A DNA stretch of 5,852 nucleotides, from NCBI GenBank assembly GCA_900552925.1, contig USBH01000110.1, positions 1 through 5,852 on the forward strand, in the 5' to 3' direction. Source of the stretch: an uncultured Oscillospiraceae bacterium. GTDB taxonomy: Bacteria > Bacillota > Clostridia > Oscillospirales > Acutalibacteraceae. A model generated the notes under the pieces. The model did not search any database, was not told the DNA's origin, and worked only from the letters and a program-made list of their open reading frames with translations. Of the stretch, positions 5,829 to 5,852 are shown in pieces. Position numbers and translations under genes: made by a program. Numbering within the stretch: the stretch's first letter is position 1; every line of letters starts with the position of its first letter.

Positions 5829-5852
5829 CTGTCTCTTATACACATCTGACGC
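5829..5852 (-). other. Nextera Read 1 adapter (artefact) at the 3' contig end
   Basis: Positions 5829-5847 are the reverse complement of the 19-base Tn5 mosaic end, and GACGC at 5848-5852 continues into the Read 1 arm (the Read 2 arm would differ here). It is library sequence in inverted orientation relative to the 5' end. Native DNA stops at 5828, inside the aminopeptidase gene, and any codons read beyond that are false. Confidence 0.97.

Noticed and set aside
4802..5845. Antisense open frame over the aminopeptidase
   Set aside because: It starts inside adapter sequence (MCIRDS) and is a shadow of a clear M18 gene on the + strand.
20..5847. Inverted 19-bp Tn5 mosaic ends at the two contig ends, looking like a 5.8-kb composite transposon
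   Set aside because: The mosaic ends are continued by the synthetic Nextera Read 1 arm on both sides, and housekeeping genes are cut at the junctions. There is no transposase gene. This is library adapter.

Overview
The window is a short assembled contig from a high-GC bacterium. Its real insert is about 39-5828; both outer ends are Illumina Nextera (Tn5) adapter sequence, 1-38 and 5829-5852. The coding sequence is strongly G/C-biased at third positions. The gene families point to a GC-rich Clostridia/Oscillospirales-type Firmicute, probably from a gut community: a TypA tail, a clostridial-type DEDDh exonuclease with zinc ribbon, a PgeF domain, a PflX-like radical SAM protein and an M18 aminopeptidase. 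That placement is inferred from family resemblance only.

Layout, with all genes on the + strand. 39-934 is the 3' half of typA (ribosome-associated GTPase), cut by the contig edge. 935-1167 directly abuts its stop codon and is a 102-bp tandem repeat, two full copies plus a 29-bp partial third, built from stacked hairpins. 1219-2910 is one long gene joining a DEDDh 3'-5' exonuclease and a CxxC/CxxC zinc ribbon to a complete PgeF/YfiH (multicopper-oxidase-like, 'polyphenol oxidase') domain. It overlaps the next gene, a PflX-like radical SAM protein (2907-3803), by an ATGA junction. A strong intrinsic terminator (3821-3866) ends this unit. A serine esterase (3910-4695) follows, with its own probable extended -10 promoter, a near-perfect Shine-Dalgarno and a terminator (4717-4745). 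The last gene is an M18 aminopeptidase (4826 to the contig end), which lacks its C-terminal part.

Functionally this is mostly housekeeping: translation/ribosome assembly, nucleic acid trimming, nucleoside or peptidoglycan-precursor clean-up, an uncharacterised radical SAM activity, ester hydrolysis and peptide turnover. No defence island, CRISPR array, integrase, IS element, tRNA or rRNA was found. The items most worth follow-up are the exonuclease-PgeF fusion with its coupled radical SAM partner, and the hairpin-rich 102-bp repeat. The adapter ends must be removed before any terminal feature is interpreted.
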